This document shows positions 42,940 to 53,419 of a DNA stretch of 64,000 nt, piece after piece. Numbering within the stretch: position 1 is the stretch's first letter; each line of letters starts with the position of its first letter. The position numbers and the translations under genes were made by a program. This DNA is from Isoetes taiwanensis (Eukaryota; Streptophyta; Lycopodiopsida; Isoetales; Isoetaceae). Below the pieces are notes generated by a model. It saw only the letters and a program-made list of their open reading frames with translations, made no database searches and was not told where the DNA came from. The stretch is taken from assembly GCA_021234155.1 (NCBI GenBank), contig JAJEKV010000057.1:5611821-5675820 (forward strand). The letters are read 5' to 3'.

Positions 42940-44720
42940 GCATCCACCCTACGACCCCGCCACTCAACGATTGACCATATCTTTACGCTGCGGGCACTGA
43001 TTGAAGACAGCCGGAATCACCGGCTGGACTTGTATTGCTGCTTTGTGGACTTCGCAAGGCTTTGATATCTGGCCCCCCGGGGAAAAGTTGTGGGCTAGGA
43101 TCAAGCGTCAATCTGGGGCTCCCGGCCGCCGTCGCGAGAATGCCATATCAAAGTTGTATGAGAGTTGTTTTGGCGGGGATGCGGTCGGACAGACCAAGCA
43201 TTTACCGAAGAGTATCGGGTCCGGCGGGGTTGCCCCCCTCGCCGACACTTTTTGGCCTCTACATTGATCGGTTAGAGCCCCGGCTTATCGAAAGCATGGG
43301 GGATGGCATACATCTTTTGCACCGGGTCATCCGCCGGCTCATCTATGCGGGGACGATGTTGGCTTTCTTTGGCCCACCCGAAGATATGCGATCTCACACC
43401 GGATGCCCTAGACACATTTTGTCGCTACGACATCTTGGCGTCACACCGCCAAGACCGGTGGTTCTCATATCCTCTTCCGTCACCCCATGCCTCTGACTCA
43501 CATATCGGCTGTGGGCGTCCGCCCACCTACAAGTACCTAGGGGTGGAGTTCCCCTCCTCGCTTTCTGGGGGAGGCGTCTATATCCGCTTATTGGTGTGCC
43601 AGGCCGGAAAGCGCTTTATGCAATGCGAGAACAACTTGATCACCGGTGAGCTATATGATTGGGGCCATCGGTCACATATTAGGGCACCGGTCGAGGCTTT
43701 GTCCTTCATGCGGGGTCGAGGTTTGGGGCGATGCGTCTCTTTGACGACTGAATGACTTGGAGCAGTGAAGGCATTTTGGCACTCCGCACTTGGGTGAAAC
43801 CTTCGAGTCCCCTATCGATTCCTCGCTGCGCAGAAATCGGATTCTTGCCGCCACCGGCAGCCCTTGATAGACACATCGCCTATTTTCGAGAAAGTGGTTA
43901 CTATGGGTGATGCTCGGCTCCCCGCGACCGGGCTTACACCGTGGCCATGAGTCCCAAATGCTTAGGCCTGTTGGAGGGGTAAGAGAGATCGTGGTTCGCC
44001 GGATGGAACGTCTGAGAATGTGATGCGCATACCGGGGGCAGCCGACCCATCGTGGCGGCCGCGGGAGTACCTAGATGCTTGTTTCCTTGGCAAGCTCACG
44101 GGACCCCATTGCTCTAGAGCAGTCAAAATGGCCCATTACAAGGAGCACATCAACCAGGTGTTAGCCCGGGCCCACACTCTACCGCGTTCCCTACCGAAAA
44201 AAGCTTGCAGCTCATTGCCTCCATTCGCGACAGTGCCCACCATCTTCGAGGCAGGCGGGTGGATTGGGGAGCCCCGCCGGAGACGGGGCTCAATCAGTCT
44301 TTGTCAAACGGGTGCCGTTGAGGATGAGTCTCACACTTTCCGAGTTGCCCGGCGTTGGTCGGTCGGGCAGATCACGCTCCCCTTAGTGCTATTTGGGCGT
44401 GCCCTTGCATTTCTTGATGAACACACCGTCGATGACGTGCCCAGGGGTCATACATCCCAGAGGTACTTGGACCTGCGAGGTCACCTTTGCCCCTTTGGTT
44501 TGTCCGTGACTAGGCACTACTGAGGGGGTGGTGCATGATCAGTATATATTGGGATGTTTCGCATTTTATATGATTAGCACGGGCTTTGTCGGTGATTCAC
44601 GCCCGCGGTTTTTCCCTCGAAAACCCTTCGGGGCGGGGGTTTTTTAATCCGGGCAGTAATCCGCTTGCTGCGTTTTTGTATTGGGTCCCATAGACCGATT
44701 GGTCTCCGTGGACGATAAAA
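42940..44720 (+). pseudogene. Strongly decayed LINE copy with (TTCC)n tail
   Basis: Recognisable pieces in order: PRHSTIDHIFTLRALIEDSR, CCFVDFAR, a distorted RQGCP..PTLFGLYIDRLE, PTYKYLGVEFPS and a C-terminal EDESHTF segment. It is the same family as 39264-41285, with about the same parts kept. The YADD motif is lost through frameshifts. The coding part is much more GC-rich (many GGGG/CCGG changes) than its relatives. A 3' UTR with a GC-rich foldback (about 44615-44650) ends in TTCC repeats near 44727-44745. Confidence 0.8.
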
Positions 44721-44949
44721 GTAACTTCCTTCCTTCCTTCCTTCCTACAAAATTTTGTTTGACATTATGGTTCATCTCAGAAGTTCCAAGTTATGAAACA
44801 GGGTTTCAAGTAAGTAGTAGATCACGGACCCATGTATTGATATATACAAACGGCCATTATTTAAATACACATATTGAATACATGTAAATAAAGGCCTGAT
44901 CACAAACCAATGTAGTGAAATATACAAAAGGCCCTTAATTTAATACATG

Positions 44950-46426
44950 TTATGAATATGAGTGGACCTTGCTTCCATGATCAACTTCCCAACCACTTAG
45001 TTTTCTAAGAGAGGGCCATATGAAGAACCGGACAGCACCAACTAAGATTGTGTAAAATCCACCCACTTGAACTATTGCTATAAATGCACGATATAATGTA
45101 GAACTTTGTTTGACTATATCACAGTATGATGGAGCACACTCATTTGCATAAATTGGCCAGGATATGCTCATTCCTAGCGCAGTATTATTACCAATGACAT
45201 TTAAAACATTGTTCTTCTCAGCCGAAGTCCAGTAGTCCTCATCTGTGCTTGTGTGGTTATCTTGAAATTGAGAAATCATGGCACGCCATACATTATATAA
45301 TGATTCCATTTTATCGTAAGTTTCGCTAGTTGCGCTGACATTTACAGCTCTTAGAATATCATAGTTCCATAATATCTGATCCAAGTTTCCTGTAGTATGA
45401 AGAAAAGTTCCAAGGTTAGAGTGTGTGGGAAATGGGGCAGTCAACATGTATGTGGTCAGGCAAGGGTATGGCGAGCCAAAAGGGACAACTAAATCTAAAG
45501 GTCTAAGCATGGTGAAATTATGAAGAATAGAATAGAATAGAAGAAGAATGAAGATAAGCAAATGTTAAGGTGTATGCAAATTGAGAGAATCCAAGTTGGA
45601 CATTCCACTAGAAAAAATCAAGGGGAAATGTTATTATGTGAGAGTTCTTTCCTTAGCTAATGGTAGAGGGAAAAAATGGTTTTTTATCGTCCAATGAGAC
45701 CAATCAGCATATAAAGCAACAAATGAATAGTCTTACCAAGCAACAAATGAATAGTCTTACCAAGAACTCGACTGGCAATGGTGTCGTTGAGCTGTTGGGG
45801 ACCCATAAGGCTAGAATCAGCCAAGCAAGTCTGAGATATATTGTTGAGAACAACCGAATTGACCATAAGCTTGCATCCTCCAAGCTCTTTATAAAGCGGC
45901 AGATGGCTACAAAAGTCCTCCCCGTTCGTAATATTCTGCATTCTGCGGATCTGGCCGGAAATCTTCTCAAGCGGAAAAAAGGCCACATAATCCGGCCAGT
46001 TGATGTTGAGACGCGTGCACACGCAGATGCTCGTGATTTTGTCCCGGAAATATTTCTCCCCGTCCTCGTCTGTAAAGTGGAAGGTTTTTTTGTTTGATCC
46101 AGCCTGGGCTTTGTCTGCATAATTTCGATCTGTTCTTGAAGACGAGGAATATATTGTAACAAAGAGCACCAACATGGTTAGAAATGCTAGCGCCCCAAAA
46201 GCTGCTACAATTACTCTGCCCACATTTCTGCCCTTGCCTCCTTCATATGATTTCAGCCTGCTCAAATTTAAACAACGTATCAGTAACAATTTGAAGAAAT
46301 TTGGAAAAAGAAATTTGGAAACACCATACAAAGAATAACTTAAATAAACATACACACTTACTGCTCTTTGTCTCCCACAAAGCCCGCGCTCAGATCTACG
46401 ACTCCCTTCCAAAACAGCTGCAACAT
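44950..46426 (-). CDS. Three-exon two-pass membrane protein, function unknown
   Basis: CDS = 46426-46362, 46257-45761, 45494-44950 on the minus strand: 368 residues plus TAA. The ATG at 46426-46424 begins MLQLFWKGVVDLSAG. Introns are 104 bp (GTAAGT..CAG) and 266 bp (GTAAGA..TTTAG), with phases that join exactly. Membrane segment 1 is at about residues 35-58 (VIVAAFGALAFLTMLVLFV) and segment 2 at about 322-347 (FIAIVQVGGFYTILVGAVRF). Between them is a ~260-residue loop with several Cys and six N-glycosylation sequons (NIT, NIS, NDT, NVS, NHT, NNT), so it probably faces lumen or cell exterior. A short tail ending HGSKVHSYS follows. I do not recognise the family. The exon-3 acceptor could also lie 6 nt downstream in the same phase. 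Two broken paralogues lie at 690-1105 and 9305-9720. Confidence 0.82.
45717..45764 (-). repeat. Tandem 24-bp duplication of the intron-2 5' splice site
   Basis: Two perfect copies (45717-45740, 45741-45764). On the minus strand each contains CTTGGTAAGACTATTC, i.e. exon end plus GTAAGA donor. Use of the second donor would lengthen exon 2 by 24 nt and add eight residues (GKTIHLLL) without changing frame. Confidence 0.85.
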
Positions 46427-46429
46427 CTT

Positions 46430-47450
46430 CTCAGTTTAATTGAATTTCTAGCAGATTATTCAACTCGCTTCACAATACTAGACTCTGTCAAATTTGCCAA
46501 TGCCGTATTAAAGTACTTATACAATAGTATTGTATCTTTGCTTTCGCTCTTCATTGAACTGAAAAGTCCAGATTAGCCCACGTGGCACAATATCAACAGT
46601 CAATCTGGTCCGAAGCTACCGACATTTTTCCGACACATTATTTAATGGAACTCTCTATCTTATCCTAGCCTGGCTTAGTCTTCCATTCCAATTTACAAGA
46701 AGCTTCACTCATGACTTTATCCAAATTAGGGCGAGATTCCACTTGCAGAGACGGAAGTTTTAGAGTTTTGATGAACTGCCTTCAATTGAACGGAACAAAG
46801 CTTCCGCCAAGGTATTCCAATATGGTGGAGGCAATTAAACCACAAAAGAATCTGAAGCATTGATCCGATGCGTGGCAGCATCTTAGAGCTTGGCAGTTCC
46901 TTCCGCTGTAAATGACGGAGGGCATCCCCTGTCAGTTAGCGCTCCACGTCTGCTTCCAAACCTCTTCCGAAGCAAAATCCTGGGCTTAACTTCCACCGCT
47001 AGTGGAATCGCAGAAACTGAAGTAATTTCTAAATCCTGCCTCTTGATTGGTTGTCCGTAACTTCCAGGAAACAAAATGACGATAGTGGAATCTGGCCCTT
47101 ACCAAGAAATTGCCTCTCTGCTATTTTCGCGTTTTCAGCAGACAAGAAACTCTCGTCGATGTGTTGTCAATTTTTTGTCATTAAGATACACCTGAAGTTT
47201 TTTTGGAACACCGAAAAATTAGCAGGGAGGCCCATTTCTAGCATCTATATATCACATTATAAAGGCACCGTTCTAGTACTAATTTCATTGTAGCTCGTAC
47301 TTCTGGTTGGCTTAATTTCTAACCCTTCACGCGAGAGCAATTGGTTGAATGATTAAGACATTTACCAACTTCTAGAATGTCGAGCATTATATAGGAACTC
47401 ACATACTAGGAAAATAAGCACAACAATGGTGTATCTTCTAAATTCTACTA
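46430..47450. other. Upstream region of the membrane-protein gene; nothing else recognised
   Basis: Contains the presumed promoter (minus strand). A TATAAGTAC element lies about 90 bp upstream of the ATG on the minus strand (46515-46525), which is a weak TATA-box candidate. No other gene is recognisable. Confidence 0.4.
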
Positions 47451-47454
47451 CTTA

Positions 47455-47640
47455 GGGTGCTTTCCCATCGGGAGAAAAACTCCAGATGTCCTGAAGGTCT
47501 GGTCTGCTGTTTTGATGTTCCCATGAGCTAAGAACCTGAGTGGCTGAGGTTAAGAACCTCATTTGGAAAGTAATCCAAACAATTACTTTTGTACCTGGGT
47601 CTGACCTCATCCAGGTCTGTCCGTCCATGGGAAAGCACCC
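47455..47640. mobile_element. 186-bp Tourist-like (PIF/Harbinger) MITE
   Basis: Perfect 14-bp inverted ends, GGGTGCTTTCCCAT at 47455-47468 and its complement at 47627-47640, flanked by TTA at 47452-47454 and 47641-47643. A 3-bp TTA/TAA duplication and a short GGG-type end identify the PIF/Harbinger group. It has no coding capacity. Confidence 0.82.
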
Positions 47641-47775
47641 TTACAGGTGTGACCATTAATATTGAGCTTTTAACCTCCCTGTTCTACGGACCAATGGGAA
47701 AACACCCTTACAGGTGTGACCATTAATATTGAGCTTTTAACCTCCTTGTTCTATGGACCAGCAGACAACAAAAAA
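47641..47775. repeat. 67-bp tandem duplication beside the MITE
   Basis: TTACAGGTGTGACCATTAAT begins at 47641 and 47708. The first copy ends in ATGGGAAAACACCC, a near copy of the MITE's right end ATGGGAAAGCACCC. So the unit consists of MITE end plus flank, duplicated in tandem. Confidence 0.85.
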
Positions 47776-48300
47776 CCTCCCCATCTTATGTACGGTAAGG
47801 TCCTTATTAATGCATGGCCCAACTATTGCGCAACATCGGACCAGTTTCTAGTTGACATATCCGGTAAATATTAGGGTTCTGATTTTGGGTAGGAGCTCAT
47901 TTAAGCAACTCATCATTTATATTTAGTTGTGTGCACATGAGTTGTTTGACTTATACTCGACCTAAAGTGAAGTTAAAGGAACTAAGTAGCTAAATTGTAA
48001 AACACTTAGCAAATCCATAACACAATTATTAGAGTAAAGGACGTGCAAGTCAACTGCAATAAAAGTCGTCTAAACAAGGGCGACGTGCACCATACAAAAC
48101 AAGATAAGACATGTTTGATAAGATGTCCATTTCGTACACTCCTGTCCTTGGCATATTTGTTAGTATGTCCATTTTGTGAACTGTTGTCCTTGACAAACTA
48201 GGAGCTATTCAACTAGACTTTTTGAGATTAATAAAGTATGTGGTCCTACCATGACCCTTGTTCACTTGTATTTTATTTATTTGTGTCACTTTATCTTCTA
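47776..48300. other. Intergenic, nothing recognised
   Basis: AT-rich sequence without coding signs or clear repeats. Confidence 0.6.
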
Positions 48301-49975
48301 TGTATTTCTGTACTAGTTTTGTCGTCAAGACCAATAGGAAGATGTTGCAGTCATATCGTATGATCATCAAATCTTTTGCATTTGCAGCATCCCTGCCACT
48401 ATGAAAACAAGGTGCTACACACTACGAATTGCCCTATTACCACATTCGCTTGTTTCATATGTTCTGAATTCTCTGCCTATTCTTTTCTTCTTTATACACT
48501 TCCTATTCTATCTCGATTCTCTTCTCTCTTTATATTCTCTATACTTTTATCTCTATGTTCTTTCTCTATCAAATCTCTCTCTATACATTGTATTATGGGT
48601 AGGGGAATCAGTTAGGAGTACACGCACTCGCACAAGTAGGCTTTAGGTGCAAACATTCAACTATGGACCATATATTCACATTGGGCACCTTGATAGAAGA
48701 CAACAAAAACAAATGACAGTATCTATATTGCTGCTTTATGGACTTCGCTAAAGCTTTCGACATGGTCCCCAAGAGAGAAACCATATGAAAGATTGATACG
48801 GTTGGAAGCACCTCCAAGAGTTACATAATGCCATGTACATGCTCTATGAAACATGCTTTGCACGACCCCCCCAGAAGAGTTATCAACGATAATATTATAG
48901 TTCGTCAAGGGTGCCCAATCTCTCCTACGTTGTTTGGGTTAACCATTGATTAACTTGAGAATTAGCTTTCACATCATACAGGTTGAGAGGCCAGACTTGC
49001 TCATCATATCATCCAACAACTAATATACGTAGATCTCTTAGACTATGCCCTAGCGAGTATGCAGCAATGCCTTGAGTACTTTTTGTCAAACCATTGGAAT
49101 GCATGTCAATTTGGCCAAAACCAAGGTTCTCTTGGTGTCATCCGTGAGGCAATAGATGAAGCCTTGTTTTACTTACCAAGGTCAAGATGTGGAAGTGATG
49201 CAGCCGTACAAGTACTTGGGAATGGAGTTTACTACTACCACATATTGGGATACTTGTATCAAGCAACTGGTAACAACAGGCTGGAAGGCTTTCTATATGA
49301 TGCAAAACAACTGTCATAGAGCAAAGCTTTACGACTACTCACATCAGCCACACTTGTTCAAAGTGCAATACTTCTGTATGGAGTGGAAGTATAGGGTTAG
49401 TGATATCATTTGCCACTTGGGAGGATCTGGAACGGGTACAGAAGGCCTTTCTGACTCGATCATTTGGAGTCATGTCTACAGTCCTACATCAAATTCTTAT
49501 GCAAAGAGCTGCTCTGGAACATTGCATCATCTATTGTCAGAAAGTGGTCAGCATGGGAGACTCCCACCTTCCAAACCTCGCCTATACATGATCATGGGTC
49601 CACAATATCTTAAAGCCTGTTGGAAGAAAATATGAGCCATCTGGTTCTCCAGATGGAATGTAACACAGATGTGTACAAGTGCGGAACAATAAGGACCAAA
49701 AACACCTCAAACAATATTTGGATGCATATTTCTAAGTAAGCTTTGGAATAACAGTGCTTTGGAGTGAGTAAAAACTTTCCACTATAAAAGCCAGATTAAT
49801 TCTATCCTTGTAAAGGGGCCGCAATGGTACTTGGGAATACATTTGCCAAATCATAATTTGCATTTACCTAACAGATTTATAGTCGTGTCACTCGAAGTTA
49901 TTCTAGATGAAGAACTTTGGTTGCCATATCCTGAACTTAAGGTACTTCACGTAAGTTTTTTTAAAAAAGTATATG
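48300..49975 (+). pseudogene. Decayed LINE within a ~2-kb block shared with 58.2-60.3 kb
   Basis: A pyrimidine-rich leader (48440-48590, TTTATATTCTCTATACTTTT..) is followed by LINE pieces: STMDHIFTLGTLIED, RQGCPISPTLFGLTID, PYKYLGMEFTTTTYWD and FATWEDLERVQKAF. It is the same family as at 39.3 kb. YADD has become YVDL, and the frame is broken many times. The leader and the sequence after the LINE also occur at 58.2-60.3 kb, so whole blocks were duplicated, or a rearranged LINE with this leader moved twice. Confidence 0.8.
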
Positions 49976-50330
49976 TCGGTCCAGATGAGATACTTGAATC
50001 ACCAATATTGTTGAAGATACTCGGTCCAGATGAGATACTTGAATCACCAATATTGTTGAAGATAACAACTGGAAATACTTCCTGAGACTCTTCTGACGGC
50101 TTATAAGTGTTTCTCCCTAAGTCAGAAATGATGGAACGTATTTGGATTCTATCTTCAAATTGATTCTTATCGTTAGTCTCATATTCTGGAGTAAGTACAT
50201 TGTGCTTCAGCTCGTGCTCCTGTAGCATCTTTTTGTGCTTACACAGTTAGATGAGACATGTAAATTTTATACTTTTTATATCTGATTAATAAACTTTTCG
50301 GCTTTCGTCCTTCAAAAAAAAAGGGGAAGA
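49975..50330. mobile_element. Insertion absent from the related 58-60 kb block, with A-rich end
   Basis: In the sister block AAAAGCATACACTTTTGAGG (60284 onward) continues directly to GACTCAAATATTGC; here about 350 bp intervene. The insert ends TTTCGGCTTTCGTCCTTC followed by nine A's and starts with a 42-bp tandem duplication (49978, 50020; GGTCCAGATGAGATACTTGA..). On the minus strand it holds an open frame (49947-50228) with HELKHNVLTPEYETNDKN that I do not recognise. An A-rich end suggests retroposition, but the mechanism is not proven. Confidence 0.55.
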
Positions 50331-50649
50331 CTCAAATACTGCAATATTTGGTTAAGTGTAATATACACCATCAGAGGCAACACTGTTGCGTATTAAACGG
50401 GAGCAAATTATCTAAATAGGAGCAAAAGTCATATTCCTTAAAGATTCCCTTTTTTTCAAAAAGGGGGCTAAATTGAGGTATATAAAAAAAAAAGACATAA
50501 AATAGTATTTTGACCCCTCCCCCCCCCCCAAAAAATAGCCCCTTTTTTTGTGCGAAGAGAGAATTGACTGTCTCAAAATGACACTTTTTCAACCAATTAG
50601 AAATTTCCCTAAGTATATTTTCTGAAAGAACTCTTGTTTTAAGAGAACA

Positions 50650-50679
50650 CTAGAAACGTGTGCCCGGCGATGCCGGGCA
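50650..50679 (-). mobile_element. Helitron 3' terminus (minus strand)
   Basis: Minus strand: TGCCCGGC-ATC-GCCGGGCA (50679-50661), CACGTTT, CTAG at 50653-50650, then T. Same hairpin and spacer as the plus-strand end at 42295. The adjacent inner sequence carries CCTAAACCCTAAAC-like telomeric motifs (about 50990-51003), again as at 42 kb. Confidence 0.87.
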
Positions 50680-51880
50680 TTAATCGTGGACATGTGGAAG
50701 TGGAAATTTAAGGGCTGAAAATGTAGTTGTGTCTGTAAATGTAAAGGAGTGTCAAGTGTGAAGGCTTTAGGATTTAGGGTCTCTGAGGAATTTGATAAGT
50801 AGCCGTTTGAAATTATGTAAATGTACTTGATACATATTCATATAATATCATATCCACACAAAGAAATCCTGAACCTAAAAGCCTAAATGTGTAGTATGAT
50901 GGATGACTGATAGCATTGTATGCTCCATCTCTAAGTTGCATTTTCTGTGTTGATTATAATAAATCATCTAACCCCAAAGTCATAATCCCCTAAACCCTAA
51001 ACTTGTAGACCTTAACCTCTTTAACCCTAAATGTGTGATTTGTCGAATATGTTTGACATGCATATGGTTAGTTATTTAATTTAGTTATTTAAGTACTGCT
51101 ACCTTTTGCAAAATTGTTATGGAACCTTTTATTGAACAACTAAGGTAATTCGCGTTGCCACTTGCAATTAGTAGCTTGTTCACATATATAACCATGTCAT
51201 TTGCCTGTGCATTAATTTCTTAAACATTCTCATACCTAAAGCCTTTTGGGTAATTTACTAAACATTCAATCCATTGGGCATTGATAAACAAAATATGTGA
51301 CATGTTGGTTATCATTTTGTCGAGGAAATGGAGAGTTTGATATCATGTTTTTTTCACTCCTCTGCGCTTGCATTATTTACTACTACACTGCTGACTTTTG
51401 CACATATTGAGCAAATAAGTTGCCTTAGGAAATTTTGCATTTTTCTGTAGTAAAACATTAATGTAGGAAGAAAACAAAAGATACAAAGAACAATTAAGCA
51501 AAAAATTCAAGAGAAGAAAACAGTTCCACAAAGGCAATGGGAAATAGAATAGCACTGATCAAATCCTTAAGCAAAAACAGCCTTAAGAAATTAGGCCAAA
51601 AACCCTGTATATTCTTCTATACAAAGGTAAAAAACAAATCCAACAACCAAACTTTTGATGCTGTATCAATTGCCTGATTGACAAAATCCTCTTTTTGACA
51701 TGCTACATTTCCATAGCTTGGAGAATATCTTACTTCAGTGTAAGAGTGGAGATCCTATAAAGTACTCATAAAATTACAGGAAATACCTACATATGATAAA
51801 AGTACACTATAGGATATCATAATCATTATGACAAAAGCACTTGGAAACGTTTCTCCCCAAACTTTCATTTCTACCTAAAC
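50680..51880. other. Probable Helitron body and intergenic sequence
   Basis: No gene recognised. It includes short telomere-like AAACCCTAAA motifs at about 50995 and 51024. The 5' end of the Helitron is not located. Confidence 0.5.
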
Positions 51881-51884
51881 TTAC

Positions 51885-52870
51885 ATATGCCTTATCTTCG
51901 CGATTCCCAATCATAGTCTGTTTTTCATTGCCGTTGGAATCTATAAGAACCTAATGTCCCAGTTTTTGTTCATGAAAGCGGTAACATACCATCGTTTTTT
52001 AAGAGCACAACCCCTTGTACAGCAGCTTCAAGTGCAAGATGTTGATTTTCTTTTGTGCAAGTTGCCATACTGTTGACTTGCCAGGTTGCCATTAAATAAT
52101 CCAAGGTGCATTCTGATAGTAAATAAATTAGTCATAGCTTGATTCAAGTCCAATTCAGACATTTTTCCTCCCTGATTCAAGTCCAATTCAGACATTTTTC
52201 CTCCTTGCAATTCCTCTGCTGCATGTGTGATTTGACTCTCAAGAAAATAAAACAGAAATGGCAATTGCCCATCCAGACCCCAGGCATTCCTCATGGTATC
52301 TCTGAGCAAATGATGATTAGCACGTCATATTAACGTGATTGTAAAAACACATAACAAAGCCTCCACACAACTTTTGAATGACACATTGCATGTATCATCC
52401 AGATCTCAAAATACCAAAATAGACATGGCATGAGTCAAATCTATGACACTATGATTTTCACAAACTTCTAAGTTAATGTATTTTACAATTCAATATTTAT
52501 TTGTTTTTGGAGGGTCCACAAAGGAATTCAACACAAAAATCTAGCATCATATGATAAAGCAATGCATAACTTAAGAAGAAGAGGTTGAAATCATATGCCA
52601 AGCGTGCATGAAAAACGTTAAAAAACACTCACCAAATATACCTTCGCATCGAGATGGTCATGGTCTGCGCCCAGCCAGCTATCCACATCATAAGCTGTCA
52701 TATGATTATGTAAAGCTGGCAGAAACCTAGACCTTCCTTGCCCTCTTCCGCATCCCCATGTTTCCTGCCCTCTTCTCCATCTTGGATCCTTGATAATAGT
52801 TATACTTGTGCTCCAGAATGTGAGACCAGCATGCCCAAGATTATGCGTTGCTCTTGCTTCTACGGAAACA
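51885..52870 (-). pseudogene. GH3 beta-xylosidase (BXL-like) pseudogene
   Basis: Exon 52870-52642 reads VSVEARATHNLGHAGLTFWS, then IIKDPRWRRGQETWG and NHMTAYDVDSWLGAD, ending at a GTATAT donor. Exon 52318-51885 reads LLRDTMRNAWGLDG, then MSELDLNQAMTNLFTIRMHL, FNGNLASQQYGNL and, after a frame change, LALEAAVQGVVLLKNDGMLP, ending at GTAAGT. These are characteristic phrases of plant cell-wall beta-D-xylosidases, which trim xylan or arabinoxylan. The segment that holds the catalytic nucleophile (normally VSDCDS.. to ..LNCG) is missing between GLDG and MSE. A 33-bp in-frame tandem duplication repeats GGKMSELDLNQ (about 52134-52200). Frameshifts and missing exons make it a pseudogene. Confidence 0.85.
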
Positions 52871-53282
52871 CCATATATTTTTGTAGCAAGTTTAAATCAT
52901 CACTTGAAACATCAAAAAGGAGAAAGAAGAACAGAGTACCTGGCCAATTTTGTAAAACAGAGAGGTGGTGAAAGATTTTGTAATCTTGTATTTTTGTGAA
53001 CAGTTTTTGGAACCACTTTTTTGTACCAGTCCTAACATCAATATTATTCAGCCAAGATATGACAAACACACTCCACTCCGATTGCAAATTTGAATAGGGT
53101 GGCATCCTGACTTTGCTCTCAAAGACGTGATTGGTGCTAGTTCAATACCTACAATGATTGGTGAATAATATCTCTTAATGCGACCCTGCCAAAAGTAAAA
53201 AAAGGCCAACACTAAGTAAATTGGCAAAGCAAAAGTTGAGTCCAAATAAAAGCGTTCTATTAAAGACCTTACCTTGCTTGCA

Positions 53283-53413
53283 CAGGGGTGAGAGCTCCAC
53301 CAACACTTATAAACATCATCAAACCAAAGTAGACCTTGCAAACTACCTCCATAACAGTTCAGATGACAGCCATCTGCATATGAATGTCCAGATGCTTCTG
53401 AATACACATCCAA
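53283..53413 (-). pseudogene. Possible displaced exon of the beta-xylosidase pseudogene
   Basis: On the minus strand, LDVYSEASGHSYADGCHLNC then YGGSLQGLLWFDDVYKCWW ends at a GTAAGG donor. The segment YSEASGHSYA..LNCYGGSL distantly resembles the region after the GH3 nucleophile (..LNCGSYL..), the very part missing from the pseudogene at 51885-52870. It lies on the wrong (5') side of the other exons, so if the match is right the gene is rearranged. It could equally be an unrelated exon. Confidence 0.3.
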
Positions 53414-53419
53414 GATAAT

